Assembly: GCA_037176845.1 (NCBI GenBank)
Contig: JAYKXP010000095.1
Span: forward strand, 62,001-126,000
Direction: 5' to 3'
From: Paramarasmius palmivorus
Taxonomy: Eukaryota > Basidiomycota > Agaricomycetes > Agaricales > Marasmiaceae
DNA length: 64,000 bases
The notes beneath the pieces are model-generated. The model made no database searches. It saw nothing but the letters and a program-made list of their open reading frames with translations, and had not been told where the DNA came from. Position 1 is the stretch's first letter. Every line of letters starts with the position of its first letter. This document shows positions 35,896 through 47,379 of this stretch, in pieces. Both the position numbers and the translations under genes were made by a program.

Positions 35896-37581
35896 GATCA
35901 AGGGGATATTCCTCCGAACCCTTTCCATGTGTATTTATAGTGTCAATGCGAGTATGGTATGGTTTCTTGATACGATGAACTTTACCTTCATCAATCAATC
36001 ACCTCAGGCTGTTCATCTTCGTTCCCAATATCGAGCACACTCAGGGTTGTATTTTTCTGATTCAATAATTACCAGAATCTGTCGATGCCTTGGATGATGC
36101 GCGGTAAAATTGTCATTGAAGCCTGAGGTGTGCAGCTGCCTCCTGTTACTGGCCCATCTTGTGGAAGAACATGATGATGATGAATGTAGGAAAACCTATG
36201 CAAGCCAACTTACATCTCCCGAGCGTTCTCAGGCTCAACACGCAAGGTTGGACACCTGAGTGTATTTACCTCCATATGGCCAGCGGAGATTGGGGGCGGT
36301 GGGAAAGAGGTAGAGAAGGGCGTACGTGATTGGGTTGTTCGATGTGATCGACCGGAATGTGCAAGAGGTTCACCATCGGTAACGTTGCAGGGCATAGGAT
36401 CCTCATTGTAAGTGTTTGAGAAGTGTACTAGGGAAGTGTATTTGGGTGTCTTGAAAGCTTCGAGGGCACGGTGGAACACAAACAGCTGGTTTATTGGGGC
36501 GAGTGTGGGGAGATACATGACATTGGAAGTCTAGAGCGGAGAATTTTGCTTTCATGTAGGGATTAGCGTAACAGAACCAAAAAAGAATCATATCGCACCT
36601 CAAGCGAGACAGCGTCGTCGCGGTTGATCAGAAATGCTGTTTTCGTGAGAAGCTTGTCCAATGACCTATTTCAGCAAAAGATTCAAAATGCGGCTGTTAC
36701 CAAAAATACCGAGGAAAATACCTACGACACCCGAAACTTAATCAGCTGGGACGCGATGTCATATGCAAAAGGCCTCCTAGCGCTGTAGGTCTGCCACCAC
36801 GGCCCCAACTGCCCACTTGCAGGTGGGCGCATGCGCGTGATGAAAGGGGGACTATTTTAAGAGGAGCACGATATCAAATCTAGATTGAAAATAGGCTCGA
36901 GGACCGGGAAGACCAGTCACAGAATAGAGATTCAGAATATTCAATCTAACACCTTTATTGCTATTTATGTACACGATGGAGTGTCAGTACATGCAGAAAA
37001 ACACCCTTGCCTAAACCACAACCGTGTATTGCAGTTGGTCGATGTTATGACAGCCGAAAGATCTAAAGCTCACCGATGCCCAACAAAGGAATGACATAGA
37101 AATGATCAAACATTTGTTTGAATTGAAGCCTCGGAGTCTCTGCGTGCAAAATATTGATGGTGGATTAATCTGAGTGGGATCAGCGCACGCGCCAGGCATA
37201 TTTGGGACGAAAGAGGTCGACAAGGTTCGCATAGCCCCACAATGGCATGTAGCGCCATGAATGCGGAGGATCGGGATCATACCGCTACCCCAGAGGATAT
37301 TGGCTGCGCGGCGGGCTTCAGCAATGCACGGTAGTGGGCCTTATCTGTCCAATGAACTCATATTATACCTTGTGATCACAAGTCCTCTGAGCGAGAATAT
37401 TGTTTTGCATAGCCAATCGGTTTCCTCTTAACCATTATTATGATGGTATTGGTTTATCCTTGCTTCCTCCCTCCTTGTCCTGTCGTCAGCTCCTGTCGAG
37501 AATGGTAATGGTAACATGGCTATCATGGTGACTATACCTCCACTCGATCCTGCATTGAATTAGCTCAACGTAGCATATAGC
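35896..37581. other. intergenic with one unassigned gene-like tail
   Basis: On the minus strand 37284-37180 a short frame reads YDPDPPHSWRYMPLWGYANL and continues LVDLFRPKYAWRVR to a stop. It looks like the conserved end of a real protein, but the family is not recognised and no upstream exons were found. The rest shows nothing definite; around 36300-36470 a weak relative of the 32150 repeat may be present. Confidence 0.35.
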
Positions 37582-38561
37582 ATGGCTCTTACAGAAACCG
37601 CAGGTGCGCTCAATATCCCACCGCACGATGTGATGATACTCACAGCTATTCGACACGTCGAAGTCACTACCACTAATTGCTGTAGTGGTCTGACAGTATC
37701 TAAGACGCAGACATCCGTGCCATTGGCCACCGTGATATCTCCAGGTCTTGTGGGCACGGCGTGTATCGCAGATAAGGATCAACTTTCCGTATCTTTTTTG
37801 AATGAAGCTTCACAGACAAGGTATACTTCAAATCACGCCAGACAACATATTCTGATCAGATATACCTCGAAAGGCCCCTCAGCGGTTTTGAAGAGAAACA
37901 GACAAACGGCAACAACACCACTAGTGAAACAGGATCTCGGTGAGTGCATATATGAAGCATTACCACCTCTGTTTATCCTAAAAAAGGATTTCGAAGTACA
38001 ATATTCACCGAAATAAGCGCACCAATATCAGCTGTCCCGTCGGAATCGCATGGTTCCGACTCATCATTCGATACCAATGCGATGTCTATAGGCCTTGGGA
38101 TTGGCTTCGTCGGTTTCGTTTTCCCTGTGATCATCGTGATGATGATACATTTTGTGCGGAAACTGAGGAACAGACCCTCAGCTCCACTAGACCCGACACA
38201 TATTACACCATATCCGAACGGATTCCCACAAGATGGCCAAATGAGCAGAAAGCGCAGCGCATGGTTATTGGAAATTCAGAATGCACAAGTCGTCGAGGAA
38301 CTACGTTCACAGACCCGTTGTGAACAGGAGCCAGACGCTCAATCAACTGCCTCGGAGGTGCTTAAAGAGTCTCAATCTCTCGAAGAACCACCGCCGATTT
38401 CCGAGATTGCGGTAGAGCTGCGGGAAACGGCGAGGCGGATCCGATACCACAATGACAGTGGTTGGAGACCACGGCCAGTGGTAACGCCTCCTGTGTCAGA
38501 ACTAGCTTCGGGAAGCGCCCGTGTTATTGATATGCCACCTAGTTACGAAACTGCGATGTAA
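37582..38561 (+). CDS. single-pass membrane protein with PPxY tail
   Basis: The secure part is two exons joined at 37939/38018 (donor GTGAGT, acceptor ATAAG): a Thr/Asn-rich stalk (FEEKQTNGNNTTSETGSR), then APISAVPSESHGSDSSFDTN, one membrane helix (IGLGIGFVGFVFPVIIVMMI), a basic patch (RKLRNRP) and a 130-residue cytoplasmic tail. The tail contains YHNDSGWRPRP and ends VIDMPPSYETAM. The DSGWRP and PPxY elements are shared with the tail of the glycosidase-like gene at 33669, although the ectodomains differ. Upstream, MALTETAGALNIPPHDV resembles the beta-type ectodomain of mushroom surface proteins, but the true start and the first introns are unresolved and an in-frame TAG lies just before 37561. 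The function is unknown. Confidence 0.5.
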
Positions 38562-39634
38562 CTGTAGTGAAAAACGCTCAATTGTAAACGTATCTCCGAC
38601 TAGTTCAAGATGATGCTTCCGGTGGTATCCCCCGAATCTGAGTCACCTCCTTAAGATGCCTCTGTCACAGGATCACCGAATTCTCGTCTGAAAGAAGAAC
38701 GGAAAGTGGAGCAATCCGAAAATATCGTGACTTGGAACTTCCTCGCATTCCCGAGGATGATTATTGACTAATGATATCTCGGTAGTTGTGATCACCTCCT
38801 GCGAATTACTGTCAATATTCAAGATTTAACGAGCGTTTGTAGTCTTTTGAGAGCTGGATAGGTGTACTTGCATCGATATGCTTACCGCAGGCATCGGCAT
38901 CAACATAGTCGTCAGCTCAGGATGCTTTGACCTCACCAACTGTCTCCCTCTCTCAGCCTACAGCCGGGGTCAGTGCTATTCACAGATATGAAACTCACAT
39001 CAAGTGATTTTTCTCGAGCACACCGACAGCAAATAAGACTGCCATATTACGATTCATAAAGTTTCCATCTGGTGCGCGACAATCAGCTCTCACATCTCAG
39101 AGCTGGTCAATCCTCAGACTGAATTATTCACATCATTGGCAAGGAAATCGAAAGGAATAACAGCAGATGGTAACATCGCTTCCCCGATATCAATCGAGAT
39201 CGAGATCACGAACAGATCTCGTAGTAAAGTACTCATCAACGTTCAGGGATCACTCGGCGTCACCATTCACCACCCATGACCGCATTATGACCGTGAAGTA
39301 GCAAATGATGGTGTCTGCAACTCAGACATTGGGTGTGAGGTACAGTAAGTGGAAGAGTTACTATGCGAGAGTGGGCATGACTGCGTTATCGAACGCCTCG
39401 AGGCGACTAAGCTCTCCTACCAGTTTACAGTATGAGGACTAATGTTGGTACATGTTTCGGCCACAAGAAATCATTGACAGTTGAGGTTATAGCTCTCCTC
39501 GGCAATAGAGCGAGGCTTGTTGCACGATCTGATATTAGATCCGCTGTAAAAACGACAGAAGTGCACGAATGGGTCAACTCACGAGTGCGATACAGCGCCG
39601 ATACTACAGTAAAGCATCATAAGGGATATCACCG
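38562..39634. other. intergenic, no gene recognised
   Basis: About 1 kb between the PPxY gene and the MULE insertion. Short frames only. Ends with the left copy of the MULE target duplication, 39624-39634. Confidence 0.5.
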
Positions 39635-39734
39635 AGGATAGACAATCAAGGGCGCCCACGCGCCATGACCAAATGCACCACTTACACCACATTAAGCTAA
39701 AATACGACACATTGAATGATTATGCACCACACCT
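39635..39734 (+). repeat. left terminal inverted repeat of the MULE
   Basis: 100-bp arm, 93 of 100 positions matching the right arm in reverse complement. It contains CACC-rich subterminal repeats (CACCACTTACACCACATT) that may bind transposase. Confidence 0.9.
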
Positions 39735-39919
39735 AAATGGTGCCATTGAGAGGGAGAGTGGTGTATCTCACGAGCAAAGAGGTGCAACTTAGGAATACTA
39801 TGTAGGTAAGGACCTACTAGCCAAGACCAATTTACCGGCCGTACCCCGCCATCATGCGTCAGGTAGCACTGCTTATATTGATACTACTTAGCATGTTTGT
39901 ATGTTATGTAGAACTAGGC

Positions 39920-42900
39920 CTAGGAATTTTTCATTCGCTTTGATGGAGGCGGTGAATCTTCACTTGGAGCTACCCGTGATCTTGGTTTATCGACCTTGGA
40001 CCTGGGCTTTGACCCTGGATTACCTTTAGATTTTGGCTTCTCTGAGTCTAATACAAACCGCGTGCTTGGGCGCCTCTCTCGGCGTGTACCAGGTGCAAGT
40101 ATGTTCTCTTCGGTTATAGAGCACCCAACTTCCCGGTCAGGTATGAGCTCGTAAGTCCAAGATGGACCGAGTTTATCGTTGGCAACTGGAGCTTCGTGGA
40201 GGGCAGCGTCGGTAGTAGAGAATGGTGATGATGGCGGTGGGGACGGTGATGGGATGGGCAGGCGATAATCACGGTGATCTCCGTAGGAAGAAGGGGTGCT
40301 TTGCCGCAATGCCGTCGAAGGAAAAAGCACACCAGCGGAATCTTCGAACATATTGAAGTCCAGTGTAGGATCGATAGGATCGTTCAAGTTGTGATTCGGC
40401 GCACTCTGACCAAGTCCCCCGATGTCAAACCCCCAATCGAAGTTGAGACTCAAGTCTCCTATACTGAATGATTGGGATTCCTCTCCGTGCTCGGGACCTG
40501 AATACTCGACGGAGCCAAGCCCGTCAAGGAAGCTCAAGTCACCTGCGAATAAGTTCGGTGCAGGCACTAGCTGATTGCTCCACCCAGGATCGGTTACATG
40601 TAGGGTATCTATGGCAGCGTGCGAGAGCGGGACAGAGCCCTGGCCACCGACAACTGTGAAAGGAAACGATGAATAACTTCAAAGACATCTTCAAAAGGGA
40701 AAATATTACCTCCAACATTCGCTTGATTTGCTTCAGTGGATAACAGTTCCGCAGAACCCGGGCGGGGCTGATCGTCTAGGCGAGCCTGTTTAAAGAATGC
40801 ACACAAATGGAACGAGATCACTCACTGTAATCTGAGTCTGAGTCTGATGAAATATCAACGATGCTTGATAATTCCACGATACCCTTAGGACGACCACTAG
40901 ATGTACAATCGGCAACAATCATCTCTGTTTTCTTCCTCCCGCGTGTTCGTGGTGCTGAATTTGAGTTCTTGATCTCCGCTTTGAGCTCCTTGACGCGTAC
41001 CTGTGCCTTATCCAGTTCATCCTTCTTCTCTGCGATCGACTCCCTCAGGCTATTAGCAGCTCTTTTCTTGGCAGTCACAGCGTTGGTTCGACCGATGCTA
41101 CGAGATAGCCTATCACGTAGCTCGTTGTTGTGGTTTTGCTGTACGCCGGTTGTTTTGGAAGTGCGGATAATTTTAAGGACTTGTAAGTCGGCTTCCTGAG
41201 CTCTGTAAATTAGTTAGCCACTGCATCAAGACTCAGAGTAAACACGACTCCACCCACCGCTCAATGGCTTCAACAATGTGCAATTTTGTACCTGTCTCTC
41301 CATTTGTCCAAGCGTGCTGACCTTCTCCGGCATTTGTAGTATCTGGTGTACAATCCCAATCATCGTTCTCAATCCGTGACAGCTCTCGGATCATACAAGG
41401 CAAGATCCAGTCATGTGCTCGCTTTTGATTCCACCAGTCTGATGGATATGTGAGCATACTTAAGAGTACAGCAGTGAACGAGGATAACTCACTGAGAACC
41501 TGTTTGTTCCCAAGTTTCCGGACCCAGGCCTCAAATGCGTGAACATCGGCCCATGATTTGATGTGGCGAAGGCAGTTCTTGATATACTCGTAGTCCTTTG
41601 GTTGTTCCTTCAAACAAGCTTGAAGCTCATGAATCCCACTGAATGCAATAATTGGGTTAGTTAAGTGGACAGTATTTCATTGTAGGAACAACCTACCGCT
41701 TGATGTGAACTCTGCAGAGCTTTACAAAGTACGTGACGAGAACTGCGGGGTCCTTCATTGTGATCCCACTATATTCAGGCTTGTGGACCTTAAGAAATGA
41801 GCGCCCAGCACCAATGACCTGAGCAATACACATATCCGAGTTCATGCATATCAGGTTCCCCCCTTTCTGTAACTTCTTGAATGTAATATGACGGCCCGTG
41901 AGCTTGAACACTAAGTCTCGAACACCGTCGAACATTGCTTCATACATATCGGTTGTTTCTGAGTCAATATAGACACGCATAATTGTCACGACTATTCAAG
42001 AATGAGTAATCAAGGAAATGGTATAGGATTAAGAGCGTGCCTTTCGATAATGCTGCGTAGAAGATAACCATCTCCCACTCCTTGAGATTTTCCTCGCTAA
42101 CTCGCTTGTACGTGGTGTCGCCCTCAAAGGCTGTAACATCATGAATGAGAGCAAGAAGCTCTGCATAACATGTAAAGATAATTGTGCCGCCAGTTTCGTC
42201 ACCAATTACGACACGATGAATGTATCGTTCTTGTACTGGCTTTTTCTTCTCGTCCTCGTACATGGCAATAACACCTTTATCACACTCAGTCACGACTCAT
42301 GAGCTGAATCCAAGCACATTACCTAGTATCCCAAGGCCATTTGGATGTGTTTTCTGCTTGACGCCTTTTACTATCTGTCTCTTCGCACGAGAATTGACAA
42401 ATGCAGGCGAATACTCCACAGGTGTCTTCCCACCTAGTTTCGCATGAGTCACCAATGCTACCAGCCCACATCAGTGACCTTGATTTCGCAAAGAAAAAGG
42501 CTGAACTTACATTTGTCGACTGATCGCACAGTCGGCCGAGGCCCACTTGCTTCTACACACGCAGTGTACTCCTGGCGTAGTTCGGTAGTAATCTTGCTCA
42601 GGACAGGCACCGGGTGGTTGTGATGAGCGTCCTTGTCGGGATATGCGAGAAGAAACATCTTGATCGAAGTGTTAGTCGGAATAAAGATACGGCGTCTAAG
42701 ACCACATGGATGCTCCACCATGGGTACGCTATGCTGGGCAACACCGTTCCGGATATGAGAGTGTGCTAGATATTGTAATGGAACTTAGAGTCTTGCAGTA
42801 AGCTAACAAGATAAAAAAACATACGACAATATTTCTGTTTGCTACCAACACGTGGGGAATTCATTTTCGAGCAAGCTGGGGTATCCTTTATGTCGGTAGC

Positions 42901-44406
42901 GTCGATAGAATCACTGTTAAGCATTTTGGCTAGAAGCACCGGGTTGATACCAGGAGGAATCGACGAGCTTCGGTGATCATTTGTCTTAAACTTTCCTCGA
43001 TAGCCTGTGCACCCGATGAAATAGACAATCTCCGAGGAACCGTCTGTCGCCTGGAGTCAAGGTCAGTTATATGTCAAGACTTCCGAGTCAAGCAAGAAGC
43101 CTACAGTATAGTGTTTGACAGTTGGCCTTCCATTACACATTTGGCCTTCGTTATCTTTGGCTTTGCATGTTTGTGCGAGAATCACGTTGAGAAACCTGAA
43201 ACGTCATGGTCAGAATTGAATTAGAACATGTGAAACCGCTTACACAGATGTCCTATTTTCTGGTGATGAGCCATCACGTTGACGGCTTCCTTGTTCTGCG
43301 TTGACAATAGCATCCCGCGATGAGGTATCAAGTTCGTTCCGTTGTGCCGCTAAGAGTGTTTGATCTACGTATCTGCAAGCCCATACGCCTTTGCAGACAT
43401 GCCGAGCCCGATAGCATTCAATCGGATCTTCACCGGGGAGTATTGTTGTCATCACTTTGCTATCTTTAGAACTTGTCCCCGGCTTGCTGGAGTATGAGTC
43501 GTTGTCCTGACAAGCTTTATGGTGAATATCAGATCAGGAATCTTTCATCATGAACATACCTTATCCAGGATAACACCACCAATGCTCTTGTCCAAATTGT
43601 CGTACTTATCACCGTAAATGACGATGAAAGCTGTCGGAACTCGCGGTACGGGCCAGACGGATGGAATTGCATAAAGGCGCTCCAACCGTTCAACAGTGAG
43701 CTCTTTTGTGATGCGAAATCGACGGTGACTTGTGCAGACCTCAGATGTAAGGCCAGGATCTAACCAAATGGTGTCGGATAGCTCCCATACAACCTCTCCA
43801 TGTCCTGGATTTACTTCGGCTATGTAAATAAACGGATCAGGTATATTTTTTCCTTTTGATGACTGACACGTACCTTTTACATTTGGTGTTGCATTGGTGT
43901 TAGTAAAAGCTGGAGCGAACTCTTCATCATCAGAAAATAGCTCGAGCACCTCATGGCCATCCTCTATGCAGGTACGAATTCTGAGAATAGTAGACATCAA
44001 TCAATATGCTTGACATACGTGATGAGTACTCACCGAATATCACTGCCGCTCGTGCCTGGATGTGGAACAGCAAGATCAACACCGTCGCTCTCGGATTTGA
44101 TGCGCAATGGCGGTGCCTCAGAGCTACACAAATCCAAATCATCAGATTCAGTTTTGACAGGAGGCCTGGCTTCATTGCTTTCTGCAAGAAAGAATCTCAG
44201 TTGTGGTACATCGATCCACTCATGATTGGTGAAGAGCTGTGGGTTGTTATCGATAGTCCACTGAGAATAGACCTGCGTGAATGTGTACGGTTGAGTAAGA
44301 CGGGCCAAGTGACGGTACACAAGCTTACCTTATTGCGAAAAGCCCAGATAGTTCCGATTGGCACACTTTCGATGAACAGGACATCGTCCGCAGATAATGG
44401 CGGCAT
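39920..44406 (-). CDS. MULE-type transposase, basidiomycete family, multi-exon
   Basis: Transposase of the surrounding element. From the start at 44406 (MPPLSADDVLFIESVPIG) the exons give an N-terminal acidic region (VLELFSDDEE), the conserved ELSDTIWLDPGLTSE / AIPSVWPVPRVPTAFIV block, and ILPGEDPIECYRARHVCKGV. A Cys/His-containing region follows, with DAHHNHPVPVLSK and GPRPTVRSVDKC, and then the catalytic part: TAFEGDTTYKRV, NLICMNSDMCIAQVIGAG and WDCTPDTTNAGEGQHAWTN. The D, D and E in these three blocks are the likely DDE residues of the RNase H-like core. The C-terminus has a coiled coil (RESIAEKKDELDKAQVRVKE), a short acidic SDSDSDYSE and a Lys-rich end. Ten or more introns separate open exons and no obvious break was found, though not every junction was checked. 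Confidence 0.75.
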
Positions 44407-45181
44407 GTGCGCCAGTAAGGTACGACGAAAAAGAAAGCACTGGAAGAGGCCAAGTACAAAGCTCTCTGCTCTTTTATCGTCTTCACGTCTTTCCTTTTGG
44501 AGTCTCAATCGCGTATTCGGTTTTACATCCCTGTAAACCTGACGCGCGAATGTTTCAGATTAATTGCTTTCAATGAGAACCTCAGAGCATACCAAGTAGT
44601 GCATCCGACCTCCAGGTGTTCACAGTTTCGGTCATGCGCAAATCCCCTTGACTAATCGGGGTCAAGTACGACCAGCTTGAACCATAGCATGTCTCCGTAC
44701 TCAAATCAGACACCAAAGATACAATCATCGCCAAGGCCGTAAATCCCACACGCGGACTTCAGTGTTACGAGATTCATGTATTGCGGGGAAATTTTAAAAA
44801 CAGTTTGCTAGGGTGAAGTACTGGGTAATCGTGGAAAGGATAGCATAGTATCGCCTGGATTACGAGTTTGACACAGACTAGAATCAGGATTAGCATGTGC
44901 CGCATTCAAGAGGACAACATCAGACATACTTGAAAACTCTGAAGTGTTGATCAGCACTGGCAGGGCTAGATACGCGTTCGGAGAAATTAGACAAGAGCAG
45001 ACTGAAGCGAAAGGGTGAAGGAGAAAGAGAACCGCTGTTACCAAGCAACGAACCAAACAACCAAATAGCCCAAAAACGAAGTTAGCTCCCACGTCAGTCT
45101 CTGGGCACGCCTTGGCTTGTAGAGAATCTGCACCACACCTTGATAATTATACACCACTCTTGCTTGCCAACGGCATTGTTG

Positions 45182-45281
45182 AGGTGTGGTGCATAATCGT
45201 CCAATGTGTTGTATTTTAGCTCAATGTGGTGTAAGTGGTGTATCTGGTCAGGGCGCGTGGGCGCCCTTGATTGTCTATCCT
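45182..45281 (-). repeat. right terminal inverted repeat of the MULE
   Basis: Reverse complement of 39635-39734 with 7 mismatches. It is followed directly by the 11-bp target duplication GGATATCACCG at 45282-45292. Confidence 0.9.
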
Positions 45282-45589
45282 GGATATCACCGTTGGGGCT
45301 GATGAGAAGTGCTATTTCAAATCTGTCATAGGACTGACCGCCTGTTTCCCATGGTTGCTCCCAGCTCTCTTTTTGCGTACTCACACCCCAACAGCTCGTA
45401 TTCCTGGTAGGTAATCATATGAAGGATGCGCCAGTGAAGGTGGGTGCAGGGAGAGCGAACCGAACGAGCGTGGCGAGTAGAGGTAGGGTTTTCTTGTCAG
45501 ATGAAAGCTCCTGGGCGTCATCTCTTGATGACTATCTGAGAACGGTCCAGCAAGTAAATCTCAGGAGGAAGCAAATAGGATTATGGGGG

Positions 45590-46150
45590 GTGGATGTTGA
45601 CGACGGCGTGCGCGGTGACGACAGGAACGGGAGTCAGGTTGAAGGTCAGGAAAGGATTTTGCTTGGTGGCATAGTGGTGGATGGTATGGACGATTCGCAC
45701 GATCAAGAAAGTGAACTGGCGAAAGGTCTAACAGTATCCGATTCCGGTAGAGGTCCAGGTGCAGTTTTGTGAGTGTAAGGTCTGAACAAAGGTTGAAAGA
45801 ACACATGAGAGGCAGTCGACACCTTCCATTCACCTGTAGGTGGTCGACTCGGCGATTAGATGGCTCGAAACAAATATGAACGTGCGCAGGTGGCATCATC
45901 GATGACGTTTTAGGGCAAAGGGTTAGGTACGGTGCACGAAGAACGGGACGATGTTGAAGAGGGCCGCTACAAATAGTCAATGATCAGTCGAGATAAGACA
46001 CCAAAAACGACAGTCAATACACCTCATACCGGCATTCAGAACTGAGGCCACAGGTATGCCAGTAGTTAGTGTAAGCGTTTGATATCACATTGTGGAACGT
46101 CAGAGCGCGCGTCGAAGGAAGAGAGATCACGACACGTCATGAAAAGTGGC
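45590..46150. repeat. member 2 of the dispersed repeat or gene remnant
   Basis: Related to 32150-32860 over several collinear blocks (GGCGATTAGATGGCTCGAA near 45850; AGAGATCACGACACGT near 46120). Its left part lies within 0.3 kb of the MULE end. Proline/serine-rich open frames on both strands here are not convincing genes. Confidence 0.55.
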
Positions 46151-46291
46151 AAGGAGAATTGTCCTATACAACAGTTAACAAGCCGAGCCGGCACGCCGAT
46201 TGCAGTGGTTGATGATCAAGGAAGATAAAGTATGATATATGATACTCAATTCACCATCGGTGCTCTGAGGGTAAAATATCAGTGGCGGGCG

Positions 46292-46906
46292 GGCCATCAG
46301 TAAGTTAACAATTTGCCTTCGGGCCTTTTCCGGCCTTTCCGGCCTTTTCAACCTTTTCGCAGGCCAACGGTCTAAAGGTCGAAAAGGGCGATGACTTGAC
46401 ATTCGAGATACAATAAATGTACATACAATGACTATTCTATCAATTCATAGGATGCATGATTAACATATTTGTTAACATAGTATGCCTGGAAAGCGGCCAA
46501 AGCGTCCGAAAAATGGAACAGCAGATTTGATACCCGTTTCTTGATACCAGTGCCGATTCCCGCACTTGCTTGGCTTCTTCTTGGTTCTTTGACTTAGATG
46601 CCTCTGATTTTGTGTCCTATGTAATACTAATCCTAGTATATCACATACATAGTCTATATATATGAAATGATTTTTGGTCCGCGGTCAGTTTGACGACGGA
46701 GCAACCTTTCGGGAGAGGTACCTAGCCTGCCGCCTGCCGCCTTTGGCACCTTTTCGGCCTTTACTAGGGTCTCCTCGGACCGAAAAAATTGGCCGACCTT
46801 TAGGTAAAGTGGGTCTAGCCTGCCACCTTTGGCCAGCGTGCCAAAAAGGTTGCCTGCGTGTCGCTAGCGTGCCGAAAAAGGGCATGATGTAAACTTACTG
46901 ATGGCC
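46292..46906. mobile_element. non-autonomous inverted-repeat element, about 615 bp
   Basis: The ends 46292-46317 and 46881-46906 are inverted copies with 4 mismatches in 26 (outer end GGCCATCAGTAAGTT). Just inside both ends are many short repeats built on CCTTTTCGGCC, a subterminal pattern typical of DNA transposons. There is no coding sequence. A clear target duplication was not found, so the class is undetermined; a CAGTG lying 13 bp outside the left arm (from 46279) could mark a hAT-like end. Confidence 0.55.
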
Positions 46907-47379
46907 TACAACTCTAGAAGAAAAATGAAATCCATATTATTGACCTAACTAGTTGGTAAAGCTACACACCTTGACTTAACTGAAGTCGGGGCTCTGAATT
47001 GCCTCCCCATTCTTCGTAATCTCCACTCTCTGCCCTACGGCGCCATCGACAACACTTCTTACCGTGCATTGGTATGTACACTATTGATTTACAGAGAAAG
47101 GTTACTGCTCGCGAGGGGATATGGTCTCATGTAAGCCAACAGGTTGTTGTTCGAGTAAGTGGACATCAAGAACGTTGAACGACCTACAATACAACTACTT
47201 CATCCGCTATGCTTCTATACCTAGGCTCCAACGTGACTTGGTACATTTGTCACGGTTCGGCCCGCATCACCAAACTCCTCAATCTACGCACTAAACCCTA
47301 TCCTTCATTTACTAAACTACACTCCTTTCACTCATTCTACTACTAGTTACCGATCATTAGTATTTTAGTATTTAAGACT

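Larger units (their letters stand above)
39635..45281. mobile_element. complete Mutator-like element (MULE), 5.65 kb
   Basis: The terminal inverted repeats are 39635-39734 and 45182-45281: 100 bp with 7 mismatches, both starting AGGATAGACAATCAAGGGCG. The element is bordered by an 11-bp direct repeat, GGATATCACCG, at 39624-39634 and 45282-45292, consistent with the 8-11 bp target duplications of Mutator-type elements. The single visible gene inside is a minus-strand transposase (39920-44406). Intact ends, a target duplication and an open gene suggest a fairly recent insertion. Confidence 0.9.

Noticed and set aside
44006..44536. Plus-strand frame of 176 codons
   Set aside because: Antisense to the first exons of the MULE transposase, whose acidic and conserved blocks are on the minus strand.
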